Under the pieces are notes generated by a model. That model searched no databases. It saw only the letters and a list, made by a program, of their open reading frames with translations, and was not told where the DNA came from. Both the position numbers and the translations under genes were made by a program. A DNA stretch of 64,000 nt, taken from positions 1 to 64,000 of the forward strand of contig JAZKYU010000007.1 of NCBI GenBank assembly GCA_045612305.1, in the 5' to 3' direction. The DNA is from HGM04593 sp045612305 (GTDB lineage: Bacteria; Bacteroidota; Bacteroidia; Bacteroidales; Bacteroidaceae). Below are positions 52,198 through 60,310 of this stretch, piece after piece; position 1 is the first letter of the stretch, and every line of letters starts with the position of its first letter.

Positions 52198-53217
52198 ATG
52201 AACAACATACTGGTATACTGCGAGTTGAACGATGCGTGCGTCGCCGACGTGAGTCTTGAGCTCTTGAGCGAAGGACGTCGCCTTGCCGACAAGCTGGGCG
52301 TCTCTCTCGAGGCAGTCGCCCTGGGTTGCGGGCTGCAAGAGGTGCCCCGGCAGGTGTTTCCTTACGGCGTAGATGTTCTGCATATCTTCGATGATGCCCG
52401 TCTATCGCCCTACACTACGTTGCCACACGCTTCGGCGCTTTGCAAGCTTGTTAGGGAGAACGACTATCAAATATTTCTCTTGGGTGCAACAACTGTGGGG
52501 CGCGACCTTGCCCCTCGTCTTACAGCCGAGCTGCACTGCGGCCTCACGGCCGACTGTACCTCGCTCGAGATAGGTGATTACGAGGACAAAAAAGCGGGGA
52601 AAACCGTTAAGGACCTGCTCTATCAAATACGCCCTGCCTTCGGTGGAAACATTGTGGCAACCATAGTTAACCCCTATCATCGCCCGCAGATGGCAACGGT
52701 GCGCGAGGGTGTGATGCCCTTGCGCGAGGTGCGTGGCAGCGATTACAGAGGTGCTGTGGTGGAACACAACGTTGCCGACTATGTGAGTGAGGCCGACTTT
52801 GTGGTTTCTGTGCTCGAACGTAATATAAAACCTGCTGAGAATAATTTGAAGCAGGCTCCTATAGTTGTTGCAGGTGGTTATGGTATGGGTAGTAAGGAAA
52901 ATTTCGATATGCTCTTTACCCTTGCCCGTTTATTGCACGGCGAGGTGGGTGCAACCCGTGCTGCTGTGGATGCAGGCTACGCGAGCCACGACCGTCAGAT
53001 AGGCCAGACAGGCCTTACCGTGCGCCCTAAAGTGTATTTTGCCTGTGGTATATCGGGGCAGGTGCAGCACATTGCGGGTATGCAGGAGAGCGGTATAATA
53101 ATATCCATAAACAGCGACCCTAACGCGCCTATAAATGCTATAGCCGACTATGTAGTTACAGGCAGGGTAGAAGATGTTATACCCCAAATTATAACTTATT
53201 ATCAGCAGAAACAATGA
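52198..53217 (+). CDS. etfA: electron transfer flavoprotein subunit alpha
   Basis: The 339-residue subunit has an N-terminal domain like EtfB and the C-terminal FAD domain. Typical motifs are APIVVAGGYGMGSKENFDMLFTLARLLHGEVGATRAAVDAGY, GQTGLTVRPKVYFACGISGQVQHIAGMQ and INSDPNAPINAIADYVV, which bind the FAD. It passes electrons onward to a quinone reductase or, in bifurcating ETFs, to ferredoxin. Which applies here is not visible. The stop overlaps the dehydrogenase start by 4 bp (ATGA). Confidence 0.95.
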   Translation: MNNILVYCELNDACVADVSLELLSEGRRLADKLGVSLEAVALGCGLQEVPRQVFPYGVDVLHIFDDARLSPYTTLPHASALCKLVRENDYQIFLLGATTVGRDLAPRLTAELHCGLTADCTSLEIGDYEDKKAGKTVKDLLYQIRPAFGGNIVATIVNPYHRPQMATVREGVMPLREVRGSDYRGAVVEHNVADYVSEADFVVSVLERNIKPAENNLKQAPIVVAGGYGMGSKENFDMLFTLARLLHGEVGATRAAVDAGYASHDRQIGQTGLTVRPKVYFACGISGQVQHIAGMQESGIIISINSDPNAPINAIADYVVTGRVEDVIPQIITYYQQKQ

Positions 53218-54917
53218 ACTACTATAACGACAACAAATATTTGCAGCACTACCTGAAGCACCCGCTCTTGCAACGCATCGTGGAGATGAAAGAGGGTGGC
53301 TTTACTGCTTGTGAGGAGTGTCGATACGCTCCGGTGAATTTTGCCGAGGCTATAAAGGGCTACGAGGCGGTGCTCTCCCTTGTAGGTGAGTTGTGTGCCG
53401 ATGTGGTAGCTCCCAACGCGGCCCTTGCCGAAGAAGAGGGCCCGCAGTTGGTCGACGGCAGAGTTAAGTATGCGCCTGCCACTGAGGAAAATATGAACAT
53501 CTTTCGTCAAGCAGGGCTTATGGGTGTTTCTCTCCCGCGCAAGTATGGTGGTTTGAACTTCCCTGTAGCGGTGTTCACTATGATACAAGATGTTGTGTGC
53601 CGTGCCGACGCCGCTTTTGGTAACCTTTGGGGTTTGCAGGATTGTGCCGAAACGATATTAAACTTTGGCTCTCCCGAGCAGTGCGAGAGAATACTCCCCA
53701 GAATATGTGCCGGCGAGACTATGTCTATGGACCTTACCGAGCCCGACGCGGGTAGCGACCTTCAGAGCCTAACGCTGAAGGCTACTTATAGCGAGGAGGA
53801 TGGTTGCTGGTATCTCGACGGCGTTAAGCGCTTTATTACAAACGGCGACAGCGACGTGCACCTTGTGCTTGCACGCAGTGAGGAGGGCAGTGTAGATGGC
53901 CGTGGTTTGTCGTTGTTCATATGTGAGAAGAGTTGTGGCAAGGTGAAAACCCGCCGTATTGAGAACAAGATGGGTATCCACGGCTCACCCACCTGCGAGG
54001 TGGTCTTCTCTCACGCTCTGGCCGAGCTTTGCGGTAGCCGTAAGATGGGCCTCATAAAGTACGTTATGTCGCTTATGAACGGTGCGCGCTTGGGTATCGC
54101 GGCGCAGAGCGTGGGCCTTGCACAGGCTGCATATAACGAGGCTCTTGCCTATGCTCGCGAGCGTAAACAATTTGGGAAACACATAATAACCCTTGCACCG
54201 GTCTACGAGATGTTGGGTGCTATGCAAGCACGCCTCGACGCGGCTCGCAGCCTTCTTTATGAGACTGCCCGCAATGTGGATATGAACTATCAGTTTGCCG
54301 ACCTTGCTCGCGAACGCACCCTTGCGCCCGAGGAGCGCTTGGAGGCGAAAGCTTTCTCGAAGAAGGCCGATGCTCTAACTCCGCTTGTGAAGGGTATGGC
54401 CAGCGAGATAGCCAACAAAAACGCATACGACGCGGTGCAGGTGCACGGTGGCTCGGGATATATGCGCGACTATACTTGCGAGCGTCTTTATCGCGATGCA
54501 CGCATAACCTCCATCTACGAGGGTACCACGCAACTGCAGGTTGTTGCTGCCATACGTTACGCTATGGGTGGTTTCTACACACAACTGTTGCAAGAGTATC
54601 TTTCGGTCGATGTGCCCGCAAGCCTTCAGCCTCTCAAAGAGCGCGTGGCCGCTATGGCGCAGCTCTACGAGGAGTTGCTCTCTGCTGTGCAGGCTCACGA
54701 CTCGCAAGAGGTGCTCGACTTCCTTTCTCGCCGCATTTACGAAACAGCGGCCTATAGCATAATGTCGGCCCTTTTGTTGCTCGACGCTGCCGCCGACGAG
54801 GCTCTCTTTGCCCCTTCGCTTGCTCGCTTTGTGGCTATAGCCGAGGCCGAGGTTGCTGCCCATGCGGCATTTATAAAGAATTTTAACCCGGAATTATTAC
54901 AACAATACAAAAAATAA
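53214..54917 (+). CDS. acyl-CoA dehydrogenase family protein
   Basis: The 567-residue FAD enzyme is of the acyl-CoA dehydrogenase superfamily and is longer at the C-terminus than standard ones. Conserved segments are MSMDLTEPDAGSDLQSLTLKATY (FAD and substrate contacts), KRFITNGDSDVHLVLAR, KMGIHGSPTCEVVF, RLGIAAQSVGLAQAAYNEALAYARERKQFGKH and VHGGSGYMRDYTCERLYRDARITSIYEGTTQLQ, where the E of YEGT is the usual base. The extra tail of about 120 residues matches the long Bacteroidota members. It is co-transcribed with EtfAB, so oxidation or reduction of an acyl-CoA is the inferred role. The chain length is unknown. Confidence 0.92.
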   Translation: MNYYNDNKYLQHYLKHPLLQRIVEMKEGGFTACEECRYAPVNFAEAIKGYEAVLSLVGELCADVVAPNAALAEEEGPQLVDGRVKYAPATEENMNIFRQAGLMGVSLPRKYGGLNFPVAVFTMIQDVVCRADAAFGNLWGLQDCAETILNFGSPEQCERILPRICAGETMSMDLTEPDAGSDLQSLTLKATYSEEDGCWYLDGVKRFITNGDSDVHLVLARSEEGSVDGRGLSLFICEKSCGKVKTRRIENKMGIHGSPTCEVVFSHALAELCGSRKMGLIKYVMSLMNGARLGIAAQSVGLAQAAYNEALAYARERKQFGKHIITLAPVYEMLGAMQARLDAARSLLYETARNVDMNYQFADLARERTLAPEERLEAKAFSKKADALTPLVKGMASEIANKNAYDAVQVHGGSGYMRDYTCERLYRDARITSIYEGTTQLQVVAAIRYAMGGFYTQLLQEYLSVDVPASLQPLKERVAAMAQLYEELLSAVQAHDSQEVLDFLSRRIYETAAYSIMSALLLLDAAADEALFAPSLARFVAIAEAEVAAHAAFIKNFNPELLQQYKK

Positions 54918-54922
54918 AGAAT

Positions 54923-55504
54923 ATGGAAAAGATTACAAACAAGAAGATACGCGTGGCTTACACGCTTATATCTCATCGTAACGGAGAGTGTGAAGAGGTT
55001 GAAAAAACAACTCGTGAGCAACCTTTTGAGTTTCTTTCGGGTGTGGGTTACACACTCGATGTGTTCGAGGATAACCTCAAAGACTTGAAGAAGGGCGAAA
55101 CCTTCGACTTTACTATCCCCTTTGCCGACGCATACGGCGAGTACGACCCCGACCACGTTCAAGACTTTGACCGCGAGGTGTTTACCATCGATGGTAAGTT
55201 CGACTCTGCTCACATCTATGCAGGCAACGTCGTAGAGATGATGCGTGCCGACGGCTCTCCCATCCTTGGCACCGTTAAAGAGGTTACTCCTGTGAAGGTT
55301 GTTATGGACTTTAACCACCCCTTGGCAGGTTGCGACCTTCAATTTATTGGTAGTGTGGTAGATTCTCGCAACGCTACAGAGGCCGAGATGAAGAAGTTCT
55401 ACGACTCTTTGCGTGCTTCGCAATGTGGTTGCGGTGGTTGCAGCGGTTGCAACGGCGGTAGCTGTGGCGACGGTTGCGAAGATGGTTGCGGTGGTTGCCA
55501 CTAA
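54923..55504 (+). CDS. SlyD-type FKBP peptidyl-prolyl isomerase with cysteine-rich tail
   Basis: The 193-residue cytoplasmic chaperone/isomerase has the FKBP domain split by an insert-in-flap segment (LSGVGYTLDVFEDNLKDLKKGETFDFTIPFADAYGEYDP), as in SlyD. The last 25 residues are mostly cysteine, glycine and histidine in CGGC-like repeats (about 168-193), a metal-binding tail. In Escherichia coli SlyD a similar tail delivers nickel to hydrogenase; here the metal and target are unknown. It starts 6 bp after the dehydrogenase and ends 18 bp before aroC. Confidence 0.93.
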   Translation: MEKITNKKIRVAYTLISHRNGECEEVEKTTREQPFEFLSGVGYTLDVFEDNLKDLKKGETFDFTIPFADAYGEYDPDHVQDFDREVFTIDGKFDSAHIYAGNVVEMMRADGSPILGTVKEVTPVKVVMDFNHPLAGCDLQFIGSVVDSRNATEAEMKKFYDSLRASQCGCGGCSGCNGGSCGDGCEDGCGGCH

Positions 55505-55522
55505 TTGTTGAGCAGGCAGAAT

Positions 55523-56596
55523 ATGAATAGCTTTGGAACTCTGCTGCGCCTGACAACCTTCGGAGAATCACACGGTGCTGCTATAGGTGGCGTGCTAGAC
55601 GGTTTCCCCTCAGGCGTGCTCATCGACGAGGATTTTGTTCGTTCCGAGATGCAGCGCCGTCGTCCCGGGCAGAGTGCGGTGACTACATCGCGCAACGAAG
55701 CCGACGAGGTGCAGTTTCTCTCGGGTATATTCGAAGGGCGTTCTACGGGTACTCCCATAGCTTTTGTTATAGCTAACACAAACAACCGCAGCAACGACTA
55801 TGAGAACTTGCGCACAGCCTATCGTCCCTCGCACGCCGACTATGTGTACGACAAAAAATATGGTGTGCGCGACCACTGTGGTGGCGGGCGTTCTTCGGCT
55901 CGTGAAACAGCGGTGCGTGTGTGTGCCGGCGCTCTTGCAAAGCTCGCTTTGAGCCAGAAGGGTATAGTCGTACAGGCCTACACATCGCAGGTGGGCGATA
56001 TACGCCTCGAAAAACCATACACGGCTTACGACCTTGCTCTTGCCGAGGGGAACGTGGTGCGCTGCCCCGATGCAGAAAAGGCTGCAGCGATGGAGAAACT
56101 TATTCTCGACGTGAAAAGCAGTGGCGATACTGTGGGCGGCGTGGTTACCTGTGTGGTTAAGGGTGCTCCCGTGGGGCTTGGCGAGCCTTTGTATAACAAA
56201 TTATCGGCCTCGCTAGCATCGGCTATGTTGTCGATAAATGCGGCCAAGGGCTTCGATTACGGCTTGGGCTTCGACGCTGTGACAGGCCGTGGCTCCGAGC
56301 AGAACGACATCTTCTACAACGATAATGGTGTTGTGCGCACCCGTACAAACAACAGCGGCGGTATCCAGGGTGGCATCTCAAACGGCGAAGATATATTCTT
56401 CCGCGTGGCCTTTAAGCCTGTAGCAACGATACTTATGGAGCAGCCTACGGTTGCACCCGACGGTAGCGAGACTCTTGTAAAGGCTCGCGGTCGTCACGAC
56501 CCTTGCGTGGTGCCTCGTGCTGTGCCTGTGGTCGAGGCTATGGCGGCGCTTGTGTTGCTCGACCACTATATGCTGCAATGTGCAAGGAACTTATAA
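55523..56596 (+). CDS. aroC: chorismate synthase
   Basis: The 357-residue FMN-dependent enzyme converts EPSP to chorismate. Signature motifs are RLTTFGESHGAAIGGVLDGFPSG near the start, HADYVYDKKYGVRDHCGGGRSSARETAVRVCAGALA and GRGSEQND near the C-terminal region, with RHDPCVVPRAVPVVEAMAALVL at the end. The start is the ATG at 55523; the longer frame uses TTG inside the slyD stop region. It may be read with the upstream slyD. The partner shikimate kinase gene lies at 4083. Confidence 0.96.
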   Translation: MNSFGTLLRLTTFGESHGAAIGGVLDGFPSGVLIDEDFVRSEMQRRRPGQSAVTTSRNEADEVQFLSGIFEGRSTGTPIAFVIANTNNRSNDYENLRTAYRPSHADYVYDKKYGVRDHCGGGRSSARETAVRVCAGALAKLALSQKGIVVQAYTSQVGDIRLEKPYTAYDLALAEGNVVRCPDAEKAAAMEKLILDVKSSGDTVGGVVTCVVKGAPVGLGEPLYNKLSASLASAMLSINAAKGFDYGLGFDAVTGRGSEQNDIFYNDNGVVRTRTNNSGGIQGGISNGEDIFFRVAFKPVATILMEQPTVAPDGSETLVKARGRHDPCVVPRAVPVVEAMAALVLLDHYMLQCARNL

Positions 56597-56621
56597 ACAA
56601 CTGTTTTTTTACTCTGTAACT

Positions 56622-58529
56622 ATGAAAAAAACTGATAAAAAAGGGAAAACATCGGCTTCGCCTCTTAAAAAGAGTATTAAGGTCGACTTTTCGCTACTTA
56701 CAAAATATTTTGCACCGGTTTTCTTTGCTGTGGTGTGGTGTGTGCTGGCGTTTTACGACGCCGACACGCTCTTCAGGGCAAGTGAACAGTCGCTTTTTCT
56801 TTTTAGCGAACATTTTTTTAACGATGCGGTAGTTCTGCCTGCGGGTTTTTTGTCGTGGCTTGGTACCTTCTTTATTCAGTTTTTTCACTACCCCTGGCTA
56901 GGTGCAACTATCTATGTGTTGCTGCTCTATGCGGTGTATGCGCTCACAAAAAAGGTTTTTGGCGTGCCCGACAAGTGGGCGGTGCTGGCTCTCTTGCCGG
57001 CTGTAGCTCTGCTTGCTTACACCACCCAGATGGGTTACTGGATATTCTACATAAAGGTACAAGGTTTCTACTATACGGCTCTGCTAGGTACGTTGCTCTC
57101 GCTCTTGGCTATTTGGGGCTGCTATAAACTGCCGGCCGGCAGCTATCGAGGTGTCTATGCGATGGTGTGGACATTTGCAGCCTTCCCTTTGCTTGGTGTT
57201 TATGCGCTTGGTGGCACGGTGGTAATGGTGCTTTCGGCCTTGGTCGATGCTGTGAAACAGCGCCGTCGTGTGCTCTTTGGTGTGTTGTCTTTGCTCGCCG
57301 GGTTTTGCTTTGTATATACTGTTCCGCAGTGGTACTACTATAAGGTTTTTGCTAATGTGGCGCTAGAGAATATTTATTTTGCCGGTACCCCCATACTTCA
57401 GTGGGTTACCAACGAAAGTGTCTACCCTAACGGTATTATGGAATATTGGTATCCCCTTTTTCTGCTTGCGGCATTGTACATACTTTTAACCCTTTTGAAG
57501 GGTTCTTATGAGAGCAAGTTTGCTTTGTCTAAGGGTGCAAAGGTGGCGTGCGCTGTTTTGCCTTTTGCTGCAGTGCTCTTTACCTATACCTATTGGTATA
57601 CCGACAATAATTTCCATATAGAGAACGAGCAAAATAGTGCTATGTGGAACGAAGATTGGGCGGCTGTAGCTGCGGCTGCGAAAAAAGTAGATGTCCCCAC
57701 GCGCCAGATTGTGCTTAACAAGAATATGGCGTTGCTGAAGATTGGGCGCGCAGGTGAAGATGCTTTCAAATACCCCGACGGTAGCTCCGATATTGCTCAC
57801 CCGGGCGTTGTGCATCTAACCCAGACCGGCGGTATGATGAACTACTTTCAGTATGGCAAGTTTAACTTCTGCTATCGTTGGTGCATAGAAAACTCTGTGG
57901 AGTATGGCTGGCGTGTGGAGTATTTGAAACACGCGGTGCGTTGTGCGCTTCTTTCGGGGCAGCACAAACTAGCTGTGCGCTATATAAATATAATGAAAAA
58001 GACGCTTTTCTATCGTTCTTGGGCTCAAGATATGGAAAAACTTGTCGAGACCCCATCGCTCATATCGAAGCAGAAGGAGTTTGCGATGCCTCTGCTTATG
58101 TATAACTACAGCGATGCTCTCGAGCTCGACGACTCTTATGTAGAGGTCTATCTTTCAAAAAGCTTGTCCAATACTTACTCGCCCTCCGATTCTCGTCTGC
58201 AGGCCGAGGCTGCCGTGCTCTTTGCGATGGTGCGCAAGGATGTGTCGCTCTTCTGGGAAGCTATGCAGCGCTATGTGAGCAAGGGTAAGCTCACTCGCGT
58301 GCCTCATCACTTTCAGGAGGCTATAATATTGTTTACAAACTTGAGCAAGGATGTAACTACAAACATACCCATAGACCCTGTGATTAAGAAACGCTTTGAT
58401 AAATTCCTCAAAAAAACGCAAGATTACAAGGGTATGAAAGAGGCCGAGATGGCGCCCCACTTTGTAAATGAGTTTGGCGACACTTACTGGTATTTTTATT
58501 TCTTTGTGAGAGAGATTAAAACAAACTAA
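56622..58529 (+). CDS. polytopic membrane protein with a soluble C-terminal half, DUF6057-like
   Basis: The 635-residue protein has a basic start, then about nine to ten hydrophobic helices to about residue 340, followed by a soluble C-terminal domain of some 290 residues with helix-rich repeats. The organisation matches the Bacteroidota DUF6057 family as I remember it, so treat the name as tentative. No catalytic motif is visible. It lies 25 bp after aroC and 34 bp before the heme lipoprotein gene and is probably co-transcribed with the latter. A joint envelope role is inference. I start at ATG 56622; the longer frame reads through aroC. Confidence 0.7.
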   Translation: MKKTDKKGKTSASPLKKSIKVDFSLLTKYFAPVFFAVVWCVLAFYDADTLFRASEQSLFLFSEHFFNDAVVLPAGFLSWLGTFFIQFFHYPWLGATIYVLLLYAVYALTKKVFGVPDKWAVLALLPAVALLAYTTQMGYWIFYIKVQGFYYTALLGTLLSLLAIWGCYKLPAGSYRGVYAMVWTFAAFPLLGVYALGGTVVMVLSALVDAVKQRRRVLFGVLSLLAGFCFVYTVPQWYYYKVFANVALENIYFAGTPILQWVTNESVYPNGIMEYWYPLFLLAALYILLTLLKGSYESKFALSKGAKVACAVLPFAAVLFTYTYWYTDNNFHIENEQNSAMWNEDWAAVAAAAKKVDVPTRQIVLNKNMALLKIGRAGEDAFKYPDGSSDIAHPGVVHLTQTGGMMNYFQYGKFNFCYRWCIENSVEYGWRVEYLKHAVRCALLSGQHKLAVRYINIMKKTLFYRSWAQDMEKLVETPSLISKQKEFAMPLLMYNYSDALELDDSYVEVYLSKSLSNTYSPSDSRLQAEAAVLFAMVRKDVSLFWEAMQRYVSKGKLTRVPHHFQEAIILFTNLSKDVTTNIPIDPVIKKRFDKFLKKTQDYKGMKEAEMAPHFVNEFGDTYWYFYFFVREIKTN

Positions 58530-58563
58530 AAAGTTTTAGAAATTAAAACAGCTTCTAAGTATT

Positions 58564-60063
58564 ATGAAAAACTATTTTATAGGTGCTCTTTTGTTGGCGG
58601 TGGTGGCTGTTGTCGGCTCTTGTACCCCGTCGGTGCCCAAAAAATCCCTTAAGGTTGATGAGTTGCCCGCAATAACGCCCGATTATACAAACATAACCAT
58701 ACCTTTGAACATTGCACCGCTCACATTTACTATAAACGAGAGTGGCGACGAGTTTGTTACACGCCTCTCGTCGGGCACAAAGGAGGTTTTGCTTGCAGGC
58801 AAAGATGTTAAACCCACTGTAGCTTCTTGGCAGGAGCTGCTTGCCGGAGCCGACGAGGTTAAAGTGGAGGTTTTTGCATCGAATAAAGGTTTGTGGCATG
58901 CCTACGCGCCTTTTACCTTCAAAGTGTCGCCCGACTCTATAGACCCGTATATCTCCTATCGTCTTATACCGCCCTCCTATGTGGCCTATGAGCGTTTGAA
59001 CATAAGCCAGCGCAATATATCTACATATGACGAGGAGATTATATACAATAATATGCTTGTGGGCAAAGAGCCCGAAGGGCAGTGTATAAACTGCCACGCA
59101 TATAAGAACTATCGCACCGATAATATGCAGTTTCACGTGCGTCAGTACAAGGGCGGTACGGTCTTTGTGCACAACGGCAAGGCTTTTAAGGTCAATATGG
59201 CCACCGACTCCACGCTCTCGGCCGGTGTTTATCCCGCATTTAACCCTGTGTACGATGTTGTGGCCTACTCGGTGAATAAGACCGGCCAGATATTCCACAC
59301 AAAAAACTCTAACAAGGTGGAGGTGCAGGATGTTGCAAGCGATATTATACTCTTTAACCCTAAAGCGTTAACTATAACTCATGTGGCCAACGATACTACA
59401 AAACTCGAGGTTTTCCCGTGGTGGTCGCCCGATGGCCGCACGCTCTACTACTGTTCGTCGCACTTCCCCGACCGCACCGGTACAAAAACTGCAGTAGAGG
59501 CCGAGATAAAAAACTATAAAGATGTGAAATATAGTGTTTTGCGTCGCTCTTGGGATCCCGAAACGGGTGCCTTCGGCGCAGCCGACACGGTGTTCAATGC
59601 AGCGGCTTTGGGTAAGAGTGCAACCTTCCCGCGCATCTCTCCATCGGGTAAATATCTGCTTTTTGCTATGGCCGAGTATGGTTGTTTCCACATTTGGCAC
59701 AACGATGCCGACCTCTATATTATGAATTTAGAAACGGGCGACTATTGGCCTCTGGCCGCAGCAAACTCTCCCTATGCCGAGAGCTATCACTCGTGGAGCA
59801 GCAACAGCCGGTGGATAATGTTTGCAAGCCGTCGCGACGACACGAACTATAGCCGCTTGTATATAGCCCACGTGGGCGACGATGGCCGTGCCGAAAAAGC
59901 CTTCCTCTTGCCACAGAAAACGCCCGATTTTTACACCTTTTTCGACCGCTCTTACAACGTTCCCGAGTTTATGGTTGAGCCGGTAAAAATAGAGCCGCAA
60001 GAGTTTGCCGAGGTTGTGAAACGAGATCCTGTAAATGTTAAATACGTCTCCTCTGATAAGTAA
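58564..60063 (+). CDS. lipoprotein with one c-type heme motif and a TolB-like beta-propeller
   Basis: The 499-residue lipoprotein has its lipobox cysteine at 20 (AVVGSC). A beta domain follows (about 30-150). A single heme-binding CINCH lies at 174-178. From about 225 onwards there are blade-like repeats with SPDGRTLYY, ISPSGKYLLF and SSNSRWIMFASRRD typical of PD40/TolB propellers. One CxxCH could be covalent heme c or a metal site; an axial second ligand cannot be assigned. It pairs with the membrane protein at 56622, 34 bp upstream, and ends before a terminator. The function is unknown, but electron transfer is a reasonable suggestion. Confidence 0.75.
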   Translation: MKNYFIGALLLAVVAVVGSCTPSVPKKSLKVDELPAITPDYTNITIPLNIAPLTFTINESGDEFVTRLSSGTKEVLLAGKDVKPTVASWQELLAGADEVKVEVFASNKGLWHAYAPFTFKVSPDSIDPYISYRLIPPSYVAYERLNISQRNISTYDEEIIYNNMLVGKEPEGQCINCHAYKNYRTDNMQFHVRQYKGGTVFVHNGKAFKVNMATDSTLSAGVYPAFNPVYDVVAYSVNKTGQIFHTKNSNKVEVQDVASDIILFNPKALTITHVANDTTKLEVFPWWSPDGRTLYYCSSHFPDRTGTKTAVEAEIKNYKDVKYSVLRRSWDPETGAFGAADTVFNAAALGKSATFPRISPSGKYLLFAMAEYGCFHIWHNDADLYIMNLETGDYWPLAAANSPYAESYHSWSSNSRWIMFASRRDDTNYSRLYIAHVGDDGRAEKAFLLPQKTPDFYTFFDRSYNVPEFMVEPVKIEPQEFAEVVKRDPVNVKYVSSDK

Positions 60064-60150
60064 AATTTAACATTTAAGTGTTAAATAGTCCAAAAACTTA
60101 AATCTCCTAAAATCTTCTCCGTTGAGGAGGGCTTTTAGGGGATTTTTCAT
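60064..60150 (+). terminator. terminator after the heme lipoprotein gene
   Basis: AAATCTCCTAAAA (60100-60112) pairs with TTTTAGGGGATTTTT (60133-60147), allowing one wobble, with CTCC/GGAG inside and a T-run after. A small TTTAACA/TGTTAAA dyad lies just before it. Confidence 0.7.
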
Positions 60151-60206
60151 TTTTATGCCAAAAAAAAGAAATGAAACAGCAAAAAATAATGAGATTTATG
60201 CGAATA

Positions 60207-60239
60207 TTTATTTAAAAGTCTTATTTTTGCACGTTACAT
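60207..60239 (+). promoter_or_regulatory. candidate promoter of the fasciclin gene
   Basis: TTTA (60207-60210), a 21-bp spacer, then TATTTTTG (60232-60239). The -7 fits the consensus and the -33 has one change. The gene starts about 70 bp downstream. Confidence 0.5.
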
Positions 60240-60310
60240 AGTGGCTCATTGTGCCATTTTGGAATAGTGACGAAAAAAACAAAAAAATATAATTAATAAA
60301 AATTGAACTT

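Noticed and set aside
52402..52767. 121-codon minus-strand frame opposite etfA
   Set aside because: Shadow of etfA, no recognisable similarity, no promoter.
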